The notes beneath the pieces are model-generated. The model worked only from the letters and a program-made list of their open reading frames with translations. It had not been told where the DNA came from and did not search any database. From Streptomyces leeuwenhoekii (GTDB lineage Bacteria > Actinomycetota > Actinomycetes > Streptomycetales > Streptomycetaceae), in assembly GCF_001013905.1 (NCBI RefSeq), contig NZ_LN831788.1, positions 1-64,000 on the forward strand: DNA of 64,000 nucleotides. The letters are read 5' to 3'. The translations under genes and the position numbers were made by a program. Each line of letters starts with the position of its first letter. The first letter of the stretch is position 1. Positions 18,224 to 25,289 of the stretch are shown here, one piece after another.

Positions 18224-18444
18224 CTAGCGGCGGGTGTGCGGGTGGGGGTCTGTCCCCACCGGATCTTCTCGGCTGCCTCTTCCTCGTCGACCAGGAGCCT
18301 TCCTTCTCCGAAGCAGTCGTCGCAGGATCCCCAGCCGAGGGTGGGCTCGCCGCCCTCTTCCTCGGGAGGTTGGGTGACCTGTACAGACCCGTCTCCGTCG
18401 CATTCATCGCACGTGAACTCGTACTCGCCCGCTACCAGCGCCAT
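18220..18444 (-). CDS. Small CxxC zinc protein
   Basis: A 74-residue acidic protein with CDECDGDG and CDDCFGEG repeats, the CxxCxGxG pattern of DnaJ-type zinc centres. It is convergent with the integrase and overlaps its last 4 nt. It may be a small chaperone-like or redox protein; nothing more can be said. Confidence 0.6.
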   Translation of the reverse strand: MALVAGEYEFTCDECDGDGSVQVTQPPEEEGGEPTLGWGSCDDCFGEGRLLVDEEEAAEKIRWGQTPTRTPAAS

Positions 18445-18566
18445 TGCGTGTCCTCCCCGAGCCGTGTGTGGGCTGTGATCTTACTCAGCCGACGGCCTGG
18501 GCAAGGAGAACCCGCTTACGAACATCGGTCTCTAGCCGCGCAGGCGGGCCGCGCCGCGAGGAGTCC

Positions 18567-18674
18567 GTGGACGAACACTGCCAGGTCCTCGACGGGGCCG
18601 GGGCGATCCCGGCCCAGCGCAAAGCCCGCCGCGAGTACGAGAACAGAGCCGGCACGCTCACACCCGGACCATGA
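18567..18674 (+). CDS. Possible very small protein
   Basis: A 35-residue frame with GTG preceded by GAGGAG at short distance. Its sequence (CQVLDGAGAIPAQRKARREYENR) is helical and basic, as in many small actinobacterial proteins. The close spacing of the ribosome site and the short length keep this tentative. It converges with the recombinase at 18689. Confidence 0.3.
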   Translation: MDEHCQVLDGAGAIPAQRKARREYENRAGTLTPGP

Positions 18675-18688
18675 TCACCGGCTTAGCG

Positions 18689-19552
18689 TTAACCGCTGTA
18701 CCGATGTTCCCCGAGGTCGTCCCAGTAGCCGGTGTGGGCGATGGTGTCGGCGGTGACGGGAGGCTGCCGTTCGGCGAGGAGGGGGTGGGCGGCGCAGATT
18801 TGCTGGACGAGCATGTTGGGGTAGCGGGAGACGATGGGCCGGCCGCCCTGGCCGAGGATGAGGGTGTGGACGCCTTCCTGGGGTCGGGGCCGGTGGGGGA
18901 GGTACGCCTTGAGCGCGGCGACGGTGAGGGGCTCGAGGACGAACTTCTTGCCGACGTTCTCGAAGGCGTCGGGGGCGCGGATTTCCCAGGTGCCGTCTTG
19001 CAGGTCGTACAGGTGCCGCATGTCGAGGCGGACGATCTCGCCGGGGCGGAGGCCCTCGAGGAGGAGGTAGGCGATGAGGCGGTCGCGGAGGTAGTGGCGG
19101 GCTTGGTCTTTGCCCCACATGCCGATGCAGGTGAGGAGGACGGCGCGTTCCATGGGGGTGAGGCGTTTGGGTGGGGTGGCGTCGCGGTCGACGCCGGAGC
19201 GCAGCAGCTTCAGGTCGGGGAGCTGTCGTATGGCGCCGGCGTCGCGGGCTGCTTCGTAGTAGCCGGTGAGGGCGGTGATGCGTTTGTCGTGGGACTTGGC
19301 GACGTCGGGGTGGTGCTGGGCGAGCCAGGCGAGGGCGTCGGGGCCGTCGAAGGGCCGGCCGTCGAGGACCTCGCGCAGGTAGCGGTCGTGGGCCCATTGG
19401 GCGATGTGGTGGAGGCCGAAGGCCCACGGGTCGACGCCGGCACTGTCGCACCAGTCGAGCCATGAGGTGACTTCGATGCGGTAGGTGGCCTGGCTGGTGG
19501 GGCGGAGGGTGCCGTTGGTGAGCCAGGTGTCGAGCAGGGTCCGTGGGTCCAT
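18689..19552 (-). CDS. Tyrosine-recombinase-like protein with degenerate C-terminus
   Basis: A 287-residue protein. The N-terminal half is helical and phage-integrase-like (TLRPTSQATYRIEVTSWLDW). The first catalytic Arg is present at R169 in LLLEGLRPGEIVRL, with a following beta hairpin GTWEIRA. The C-terminus is short: TIAHTGYWDDLGEHRYSG replaces the usual HxLRHTxAT...LGHxxxxTTxxY, so the second Arg is Ala272 and the nucleophile, if any, is Y277 or Y285. It may be inactive, a directionality partner of the recombinase at 17147, or a divergent family. An inverted repeat lies just upstream of its start. Confidence 0.75.
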   Translation of the reverse strand: MDPRTLLDTWLTNGTLRPTSQATYRIEVTSWLDWCDSAGVDPWAFGLHHIAQWAHDRYLREVLDGRPFDGPDALAWLAQHHPDVAKSHDKRITALTGYYEAARDAGAIRQLPDLKLLRSGVDRDATPPKRLTPMERAVLLTCIGMWGKDQARHYLRDRLIAYLLLEGLRPGEIVRLDMRHLYDLQDGTWEIRAPDAFENVGKKFVLEPLTVAALKAYLPHRPRPQEGVHTLILGQGGRPIVSRYPNMLVQQICAAHPLLAERQPPVTADTIAHTGYWDDLGEHRYSG

Positions 19553-19593
19553 GCGGTATATCGTGCCCGGTCTCGGGCAGTGTTGTGGATCTT

Positions 19594-19717
19594 CTTTTAC
19601 GGAACCTCGGGGTCCACCCGTTCAGAGGGCGTCTTCCGTGCGGTGCGTGGGGAAGTGCGGGGGGGCTTGCGCGCGCGACTTCTCTTAGTGGTGGGTGGGC
19701 CCGAGGTTCCGTAAAAG
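19594..19717. repeat. 18-bp inverted repeat with 88-bp spacer next to recombinase gene
   Basis: CTTTTACGGAACCTCGGG at 19594-19611 recurs inverted at 19700-19717 (CCCGAGGTTCCGTAAAAG). The arms match at all 18 positions and the similarity continues into C/A-rich flank (TCCACCC versus CCCACCC). The pair lies 42 nt upstream of the minus-strand recombinase start, with no gene in between. It could be the site on which a recombinase acts, or a pair of operators for that gene. The remainder of the 19553-19857 gap holds only a downstream terminator. Confidence 0.7.
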
Positions 19718-19800
19718 TGCTGGTGGAGGGCACTGTGGGGGTGGTGCGGTCGTGGTGAGAACACGCTATGCCCGATCCCGCAGCACCTTCCCCGGACATG

Positions 19801-19835
19801 CAGCGGCGCCCTCCCCTTCCGGGAGGACGCCGCTG
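19801..19835 (-). terminator. Hairpin terminator after WYL operon
   Basis: CAGCGGCGCCCTCCC and GGGAGGACGCCGCTG form a 15-bp stem with one mismatch and a 5-nt loop. It lies 22 nt beyond the stop of the last gene (19858) of the leftward early operon. Confidence 0.6.
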
Positions 19836-19857
19836 ACGTGAGACGGCGCGGAACCGG

Positions 19858-20265
19858 TCAGTAATCGATACCGGGGACCGGCTCCTCAAGGACTTCCTCC
19901 TGGCTCAGGGTCTTGCACACGGCGCACTGATGGTCGAACTCCGTGGCCTCGTGGCACCGGCGGATCTGCTCGGCGGTGAACTGGTCGAAGTCGGGCATGG
20001 AGGTCTCCTCGTGTTCGGGGCAGTCGGTGCGGTGGTAGCCGGCGTCGTCGGGGCAGGTGCACTGGGGGGTGTCGGGCTGGGAGCAGTCGGGCTCGTGGGG
20101 GGCTGCGGCGCAGCAGCGGGTGCAGTCGCAGCCCGGGGTACGGGACAGGAACGGCGGCCGGCACGGGCCGGCGTGGTCCACAGGCTGCCACACGCGGGAC
20201 GGTGCGGACTGTTCGGCGGCGGCCAGGGCAGCGAGACCGGCACGGAGCGAGTCGGTGGCGTTCAT
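19858..20265 (-). CDS. Cys-rich hypothetical protein
   Basis: A 135-residue protein with many Cys/His residues spread over residues 35-118 (CDCTRCC, HEPDC, CTC, CPEHE, CHEATEFDHQCAVC), which could bind two or more zinc ions. It is the last gene of the leftward operon that begins with the WYL gene. The ATG is preceded by GGAAGGGAAA. Unknown function. Confidence 0.6.
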   Translation of the reverse strand: MNATDSLRAGLAALAAAEQSAPSRVWQPVDHAGPCRPPFLSRTPGCDCTRCCAAAPHEPDCSQPDTPQCTCPDDAGYHRTDCPEHEETSMPDFDQFTAEQIRRCHEATEFDHQCAVCKTLSQEEVLEEPVPGIDY

Positions 20266-20295
20266 CGGGGTTTCCCTTCCAGGAGAGCCTGCCTG

Positions 20296-20487
20296 TCACA
20301 GGCCGGGTATGGGGTCTTGGTCGACGTCGTGCCGGTCGTAGCCACCGCGGGGCTCGGGGTCGCATTCGGGACCGAGCCGGCGCATGCGGCTGATCTCGTC
20401 CTTCAGCTCCCGTCCGCAGTCACGGCACCAGACGCGGGCCCGTCGGCCGGGGTCGATGAGCAGGGCTTTCTGCTGCCGGTCGTCCAT
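20296..20487 (-). CDS. Small zinc protein, DUF6011-like
   Basis: A 63-residue protein with the core WCRDCGRELKDEISRMRRLG followed by PEC, the pattern of DUF6011 (CxxCGREL...S...GPxC). ATG at 20487 has AGGAAG about 11 nt upstream; a longer in-frame start at 20559 has no coding support. Probably a one-zinc protein binding nucleic acid or protein. Confidence 0.65.
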   Translation of the reverse strand: MDDRQQKALLIDPGRRARVWCRDCGRELKDEISRMRRLGPECDPEPRGGYDRHDVDQDPIPGL

Positions 20488-20614
20488 GGGTTCCGTGTCT
20501 TCCTGAACGGGGCTGGCGCGTTGACGAGGTCGTGGAGTACGCTGCGCGTGCGCGATCATTGTGACTCAAGGCCACCACCCGGTTCGGGACGGTGGCCTTC
20601 GTCGTTTTCAGGGG

Positions 20615-20759
20615 TCAGAAGCGGTTGCGCTGCTTCCATGCCTGGCGCTCGCTGCGCTTGGTGCGTCGACGGGCAGTCTTTACGGTCGCGGCCGGGTGCC
20701 TGACCGCAGCAGTGGCAGTCACGGCCTCCAGGGCCGTCGGGGCACTGCCGGCCGATCAT
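20615..20759 (-). pseudogene. Frameshifted small Cys/Arg protein (one-base shift)
   Basis: Translation from ATG 20759 gives MIGRQCPDGPGGRDCHCCGQ and reaches GRDR. At the next codon AAA a shift of one base forward gives KTARRRTKRSERQAWKQRNR, a natural basic tail ending at TGA 20615; without the shift the frame continues into a Pro-rich, unlikely sequence. The composite is 145 nt, one more than a multiple of three. The extra base may be one A in AAA. Either a real mutation, a sequencing error or a programmed +1 shift; the first two are simpler. Confidence 0.5.
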
Positions 20760-20783
20760 GCGGGGCTTGGCGGTTCCTTCCTG

Positions 20784-20994
20784 CTAGGCGGCGGGGGTGG
20801 TGGGCTGGAAGGCGGCGCAGGGGCAGACTGGGACCGCGCTCCAGGTGCCGTTCGGCTGGATGTACCGGGGCAGGTTGGCCCAGCAGCTCGTGCCGCTGTG
20901 GTGGTGGTCGGCGCCCGAGTGCCTAGCGGCCGTCGCGCATCTGATGGGCGGTGACGAATCCGCTGGTGCAGGGGGTGAACTGGGGGATGGGCAT
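20784..20994 (-). pseudogene. Frameshifted small protein (one-base shift)
   Basis: AGGAG precedes ATG 20994, which opens MPIPQFTPCTSGFVTAHQMR and stops at TAG after DGR. One base further on, the neighbouring frame continues with HSGADHHHSGTSCWANLPRY and ends at 20784 with good coding bias. The composite length is 211 nt, again one more than a multiple of three. It lies directly beside the other frameshifted gene in the same operon. Confidence 0.45.
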
Positions 20995-21003
20995 CGGGGG
21001 CTC

Positions 21004-21405
21004 CTAGGCGGCGAGGCTGGTGTCGGAACGGACGAGGGGGCGGGTGGGGAGGTAGTCGCGGCCGAGTTCGCGGGCGATGAGCTGTGCGGCGCTGCGGACC
21101 ACGATGCCGTGTCCGGCGGGGGTCGTTGCCTCCGGGCGTTCCAGGACGTAGGCGATCCGGTGGCAGGTGTAGCTGATGATCCGGTCCAGGAGGAATCGGC
21201 GGCTCTCGCCGCGGAGCCGGCACATCGCGCGGACCTCGATGTGGCCGTTCTTGGTGGTGCGGATGTCGTAAGCCTCGATGGTGCGCACGGTGGGTTCGGT
21301 CTCGCCGGGCTTGAGGTAGGTGATGGTGACGGCGTGCTGGTGGTCAATGGCGCGGTAGAGGTCGGTGAGGGTCTTGGTGAGCGGCTGGCGGTTGGTGTGC
21401 TTCAT
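21004..21405 (-). CDS. WYL-domain protein
   Basis: A 133-residue protein with a WYL-type core: AIDHQHAVTITYLKPG at residues 17-32 and RTIEAYDIRTTKNGHIEVRA, then RRFLLDRIISYT. WYL domains sense ligands or single-stranded DNA and often sit in transcription regulators; here there is no helix-turn-helix in front. AGGGGGAC precedes the ATG. It is transcribed from the minus-strand half of the bidirectional promoter at 21.45 kb, with a leader of only about 25 nt. It could modulate the ribbon-helix-helix regulator encoded divergently (inference). Confidence 0.8.
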   Translation of the reverse strand: MKHTNRQPLTKTLTDLYRAIDHQHAVTITYLKPGETEPTVRTIEAYDIRTTKNGHIEVRAMCRLRGESRRFLLDRIISYTCHRIAYVLERPEATTPAGHGIVVRSAAQLIARELGRDYLPTRPLVRSDTSLAA

Positions 21406-21435
21406 CGGTGTCCCCCTGGTTGGTGCGGTGTGTCC

Positions 21436-21482
21436 ACCATAGCCACTTCGGCATTGCATTGCAATGCGTGAGAGCGTACTGT
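21436..21482. promoter_or_regulatory. Bidirectional early promoter with shared palindromic operator (site A)
   Basis: Plus strand: TTGCAT (21454-21459), 17 bp, TACTGT (21477-21482). Minus strand: TTGCAA (21464-21459), 17 bp, TATGGT (21441-21436). Both -35 boxes lie within one 23-bp palindrome at 21448-21470, centred on GCATTGCAATGC. It drives the WYL gene leftward and the ribbon-helix-helix gene rightward. A related half-palindrome (site A2, 21528-21550, GCATGGC..TGCAATGC) lies just before the plus-strand gene start. Confidence 0.75.
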
Positions 21483-21527
21483 TGGTGTTGTTGGGGCGCC
21501 GCCCCGACCGCCCCGCCCAGGTCCGTA

Positions 21528-21550
21528 GGGCATGGCGCTGCAATGCTGAA
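21528..21550. promoter_or_regulatory. Second operator-like palindrome (site A2) in leader of RHH gene
   Basis: GCATGGC-GC-TGCAATGC matches the palindrome of sites A-E but has no -10 at the right distance on either strand. It lies about 50 bp downstream of the plus-strand transcription start and 14 bp before GTG 21565, a position suited to autoregulation by a roadblock or by cooperation with site A. Confidence 0.55.
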
Positions 21551-21564
21551 TGGAGGAAACTGAG

Positions 21565-22125
21565 GTGGCTAACGCCCCCACGCGCCCGCCCACCTATCGG
21601 TCCGGGCGGCGCCCGCCGAAAGGACACCGCCGCGTGCCACGCCCCATGCGCGACCGACTGCTGACCGCCGCCCAGCGTCTCGACGAAGCCGGCTTCCCGG
21701 ACTCCGCCGCGGACGTCCGTGCCGTCGCCGCCCCTGGCGGGTGGACGATGCTCCGTGCGAAGGACACGGCGGAGAAGTCGTCGGGCACGAACCTGCCGCT
21801 GACGATCGACCGGGACCTGCGCGACGCCTTGAAGGAGAAGGCCGACGAGTTCGGTGTGACGCTCGGTTCGGTGGTCGCGGACGGGTTCCGGAAGGTGGTG
21901 GCCGGTGAGTGGCTGCCGCCGAAGCTGGCCCGTTCCTCGACCGCGAACAAGGTGGTTCTGAACGTCCGGGTGGACGACGACCTGCGGAAGCAGGTGGATG
22001 CCATCAAGGACCGGCTGACCCGGGAGGCCGGGTATCGGGTGACTCAGTCCAGTATCGCGATCGCGTGGATGGCTGAGGACCTGGGCGTCGATGTCGCGAC
22101 GGTGGACACCGAGCCTGCCGAGTAG
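21565..22125 (+). CDS. Tandem ribbon-helix-helix-like DNA-binding protein, candidate master regulator
   Basis: A 186-residue protein. Two consecutive segments share the ribbon-helix-helix layout of a beta strand, D..LR and two helices: LPLTIDRDLRDALKEKADEF with VTLGSVVADGF (about 76-110), and VVLNVRVDDDLRKQVDAIKD with VTQSSIAIAWMAEDLG (about 127-172). A single chain with two such units could act as a built-in dimer on a palindrome. GTG 21565 is chosen because GGAGG (21552-21556) overlaps the alternative ATG at 21550. It is the first gene after sites A and A2, so it is a good candidate to bind them and sites B-E. Confidence 0.7.
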   Translation: MANAPTRPPTYRSGRRPPKGHRRVPRPMRDRLLTAAQRLDEAGFPDSAADVRAVAAPGGWTMLRAKDTAEKSSGTNLPLTIDRDLRDALKEKADEFGVTLGSVVADGFRKVVAGEWLPPKLARSSTANKVVLNVRVDDDLRKQVDAIKDRLTREAGYRVTQSSIAIAWMAEDLGVDVATVDTEPAE

Positions 22126-22217
22126 CGGCTTCTGGGCGGGCCGGCCTGGACGCCGACAACCAGTCCCGGCCCGATCCCCTTTCTCTCATTCCTGAGCACA
22201 ACGTCATAGGAGACCTC

Positions 22218-23108
22218 ATGCCGCAGGGCATCGAGGCCCTCGCCAGCATCACGGCGGAGGGCCAGACCTCGCACACCCTTTTCCAGGCTGCACGGCCCGC
22301 GAACACGTTCGGGTACACGCGGGAGCAGCAGATCGAGGCGCTGCACAAGCTCCGGGAGCCCTTCGCCCCCACGGAGATCCGGCACCTGCCGCGTGTGTGG
22401 TGCGGAGCGTGCAAGAACTCCCGCGGTCAGGGTTGCCAGAAGCACCGCATGAGCAAGTGCGGGAAGTGCGGGCAGCGGATGCCGGAGGGCGGGCACATCG
22501 ACCTGGCGTACGTCGGGCATGCGGAGGCGACGAACCGGCTGCTGAACGTGGACCCGTTCTGGGACTGGGAGCCTTTGACGGTCGACGAGCGGGGCCTGCC
22601 GCAGTTGGACGGCTACCGCGGTCTGTGGATCCGGCTGACGGTATGCGGGATGACTCGGCTCGGGTACGGGCATGCCGGCGATAAGACGGGCGGTGACTCC
22701 GTCAAGGAGATCATCGGTGACGCGATCCGCAACGCCGGCATGCGGTTCGGCATGGCGCTGGACCTGTGGACCACTTCTGATCTGGAGATCATCGAGTCCG
22801 GCGGTGACTCTCTCGAGCAGGACGCCGTCGGTGAGCAGGAGGACAGGAAGCGTCAGGAGACGGCCCCGGCGCCGGCCGGTCAGGGTGTCGACCACCTCGC
22901 GCGGCTGCGGTCGCAGGTTTCTGAGTGCTGGGACAACTCGCTGGCTTTGGCGCAGATCGTCTTGGACGCGGAGAAGTGCCGGGTTGCCGACCAGGAGGTG
23001 CCGCTGAAGACGGGTGGGACCGCGACGCTCCGGGACTTGTTGAACGCCCGCATCACCGAACTCGGCCAGGCCGCGCAGGGCGGCAGCACGGAGAGGAGCG
23101 CCGCCTGA
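22218..23108 (+). CDS. Rad52/Sak-like single-strand annealing protein with zinc insertion
   Basis: A 296-residue protein. The core (about 90-185) follows the Rad52/Sak pattern: NRLLNVDPFWDWEPL, a beta-rich GLWIRLTVCGMTRLGYG, then KEIIGDAIRNAGMRFGMAL, where families have the D-A-x-K-R-A..RFG helix. An insertion at residues 62-95 has CGAC, C, CGKCG, likely a zinc finger. It should anneal single strands during phage recombination with the SSB encoded at 41029. TAGGAGA precedes the ATG. It is co-transcribed with the methyltransferase and overlaps its start by one base. Confidence 0.7.
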   Translation: MPQGIEALASITAEGQTSHTLFQAARPANTFGYTREQQIEALHKLREPFAPTEIRHLPRVWCGACKNSRGQGCQKHRMSKCGKCGQRMPEGGHIDLAYVGHAEATNRLLNVDPFWDWEPLTVDERGLPQLDGYRGLWIRLTVCGMTRLGYGHAGDKTGGDSVKEIIGDAIRNAGMRFGMALDLWTTSDLEIIESGGDSLEQDAVGEQEDRKRQETAPAPAGQGVDHLARLRSQVSECWDNSLALAQIVLDAEKCRVADQEVPLKTGGTATLRDLLNARITELGQAAQGGSTERSAA

Positions 23109-24394
23109 TGGCCGATCCCACCGAGATCGTCGACCTGTTCCGAGGGCCTGGCGGCTGGTCGGAGGGCCTGCGCATGCTGGGGCTCGCCGACATCGGCCTG
23201 GAGTGGGACTCGGCTGCCGCCCGGACCGCCCACGCTGCCGGCCATCTGGGCATCCAGTGCGATGTGGCCCAGTACCCCACCCGGCCGTTCGCTGGCCGCA
23301 TCAAGGGCAAGATCTCGTCGCCCCCCTGCCAGCCCTGGTCCCGCGCCGGAAAGCGTGCCGGACTCGTCGACCAGGCCCTCGTGCAGCAGGCTGTTCATGA
23401 CCTCGCCCACGGCCGCGACACCCGCACCGAACTGCGGGCCGCCTGCAAGGACGACAAGTCGCTGCTCGCTGCCGAACCTATGCGCTGGATTTGCGACCTA
23501 CGCCCCGAATGGATCTGTATGGAGCAGGTCCCCGACGTGCTGCCGCTGTGGAAGCAGTACACCCTGTACCTCCAGCAGTGGGGTTACAGCACGTGGGCGG
23601 GGATTCTGAACGCCGCTGACTATGGGGTGCCGCAGACCCGCAAGCGCGCCATCCTCATCGCTTCCCGCGTCCGGTCGGTCACCGCCCCGGCGCCGACCCA
23701 CGCGAAGGCGCCCGAGCTCGACCTGTTCGGCGAGTGCCTTCAGCCGTGGGTGTCCATGGCCGAGGCGCTCGGCTGGACGGCGGGGCTCACGGTGAACACC
23801 CGCGGCGAGCGCAAGACCCCGGGGGGCAACGAATTCCCCGCCGACCAGCCGTCATGGGCGCTCACCGAGAAGACCCGCTCATGGGTGCTGCACACCAACC
23901 GTGACCAGCGTGCGGACGGCAGCAGGCAGACCGCCGACCCCTACGCCGGCCCGGCCCCGACCTTCACCGTTAAGTCCGGCGGCCAGTGGGTGCTGCGCAA
24001 CGGAAACCAGCCGAACGCGGCGATACGGACCGTTGACGAGCCGGCGCGAACCATGGCGTTCGGTAACAACTCGGCCCGCATCGAATGGGTCCAGCAGCGC
24101 CCGGCAACCACGGTCTGCGCCACCGACCGCATCTCCCCGCCCGGCCACCGCAACCGCGACGCGGGCGGCGAATCCCAGTTCGCCAGCCCCGACACCGTCC
24201 GCATCACCGTCGCCGAAGCCGCGGTCCTCCAGTCGTTCCGGCCGGACTACCCGTTCCAGGGCACGAAGACGGCGAAATTTACCCAAATTGGGAACGCCGT
24301 TCCGCCCCTTCTTGCGGCAGCAGTGGTCGGGGCGGCGACCGGCTTGGACTGGCAGGCCGCCGTTCAGGGTGAGGAGGAGCGCCGTGTCGCTTGA
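23108..24394 (+). CDS. DNA cytosine-5 methyltransferase
   Basis: A 428-residue enzyme transferring a methyl group from S-adenosylmethionine to cytosine C5. Motif I is VDLFRGPGGWSEGL (about 8-21), motif IV with catalytic Cys is SSPPCQPWSRAG (about 71-82), motif VI is WICMEQVP (Gln in place of the more common Asn), motif VIII QTRKRAILIAS, and motif X QIGNAVPPLLA at the C-terminus. No restriction enzyme partner is evident, so it likely protects phage DNA or alters expression. It overlaps the HNH gene by 11 nt; that gene ends in a copy of this protein's C-terminus. Confidence 0.93.
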   Translation: MADPTEIVDLFRGPGGWSEGLRMLGLADIGLEWDSAAARTAHAAGHLGIQCDVAQYPTRPFAGRIKGKISSPPCQPWSRAGKRAGLVDQALVQQAVHDLAHGRDTRTELRAACKDDKSLLAAEPMRWICDLRPEWICMEQVPDVLPLWKQYTLYLQQWGYSTWAGILNAADYGVPQTRKRAILIASRVRSVTAPAPTHAKAPELDLFGECLQPWVSMAEALGWTAGLTVNTRGERKTPGGNEFPADQPSWALTEKTRSWVLHTNRDQRADGSRQTADPYAGPAPTFTVKSGGQWVLRNGNQPNAAIRTVDEPARTMAFGNNSARIEWVQQRPATTVCATDRISPPGHRNRDAGGESQFASPDTVRITVAEAAVLQSFRPDYPFQGTKTAKFTQIGNAVPPLLAAAVVGAATGLDWQAAVQGEEERRVA

Positions 24395-24923
24395 ATCTCG
24401 CTTCTGGGCGAAGGTCGAAAGGCGTGAGGCAGACGCCTGCTGGGAATGGAAGGGCGCGCGTAACGAGCACGGCTATGGCGTAATGCGGCCTGAGGGTCAG
24501 CGCTCCGGACCGACCGTGAAAGCCCACCGCGTATCCCTGACGCTGGCCAGCATCGATGTGGCCGGCCGCGTCGTGCTTCACTCCTGCGACAACCCGCCGT
24601 GCGTCAACCCCGCGCACCTGAGGGTTGGCACCCAGCGCGACAACGTGGCCGACATGCACGAGAAGGGCCGCGGCAACTGCGGCTCTGTCAACGGCCAAGC
24701 CAAGCTGACCGAAGCCGATGTCGAACTCATCCGCCTGTGGCTGGCCCTTGGCGTGTCCCAGAAGGAGCTGAGGATCTTCTACGGCATATCCGCCGGAACG
24801 ATGTCGAGTCTTGCGAACGGCAAGACGTGGCGGCACGTGACCGTGCCGCCGCTGCTGGCCGCGCACGTCGTGTCCGCCGCGACCGGCATCCCGCTCCAGC
24901 AACAGACCCGTCTGGCTGCCTGA
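24384..24923 (+). CDS. HNH endonuclease, likely homing type
   Basis: A 179-residue protein. Residues 12-90 hold the HNH core typical of phage homing nucleases: CWEWKGARNEHGYGVM, AHRVSL, then VLHSCDNPPCVNPAHLRVG with the paired Cys and His. Residues 100-150 resemble a helix-turn-helix used for site recognition (LTEADVELIRLWLALGVSQK). The C-terminal 27 residues (VPPLLAAHVVSAATGIPLQ) resemble motif X and the tail of the methyltransferase just upstream (VPPLLAAAVVGAATGLDWQ), suggesting insertion into an ancestral copy of that gene. GTG has GAGGAGGAG upstream. Confidence 0.85.
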   Translation: MSLESRFWAKVERREADACWEWKGARNEHGYGVMRPEGQRSGPTVKAHRVSLTLASIDVAGRVVLHSCDNPPCVNPAHLRVGTQRDNVADMHEKGRGNCGSVNGQAKLTEADVELIRLWLALGVSQKELRIFYGISAGTMSSLANGKTWRHVTVPPLLAAHVVSAATGIPLQQQTRLAA

Positions 24924-25001
24924 GCGCTGGGGCCGTGAAAGCCCGGCTGTACCGCCGGTTCCTGTTGTTGTTCCTTCCCCCTTGTTGTGGAGGTGAGCGC
25001 T

Positions 25002-25289
25002 GTGGCGCGAGCCATGACGACCGCCGCGGTGCTCACCGCGGCGGTCGCCGTTTATGCCCTCGTGGTGCGCCGTGAACGGCGGCTGCGCCGGGAGGCGGTG
25101 TCGCAGCGGCTGATGGCCGGCTGTGTGCAGAGAGACAACACCGCCCTACGGGACCAGTTGGAGGGGTTCCGGCGGCGCCTGGCGGTGGAGATGGCCCAGC
25201 AGTCGGTGGTGGCTGCGGCGGTGGTGGTGTTGGACGACGCCTTGTCGGGGCGGTCGTCTCGTGATGCGTCTACGGAAGGAGGCCCGTGA
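25002..25289 (+). CDS. Small membrane protein with coiled coil
   Basis: A 95-residue protein with a single N-terminal membrane helix (about residues 5-22), then a basic coiled coil (RRERRLRREAVSQR) and a second helical segment. GGAGG precedes GTG 25002 by 9 nt; the in-frame GTG at 24987 would overlap this site. It overlaps the start of the WhiB gene. Unknown function. Confidence 0.55.
   Translation: MARAMTTAAVLTAAVAVYALVVRRERRLRREAVSQRLMAGCVQRDNTALRDQLEGFRRRLAVEMAQQSVVAAAVVVLDDALSGRSSRDASTEGGP

Noticed and set aside
18671..19465. Plus-strand open frame opposite the second recombinase-like gene
   Set aside because: Gly/Val/Glu-rich shadow; the minus strand has the integrase-type Arg motif and a proper start.
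23108..24923. Methyltransferase plus HNH protein as a restriction-modification pair
   Set aside because: The HNH protein is of the small phage homing type and its tail copies the methyltransferase C-terminus, so insertion by a homing gene explains the pair better.
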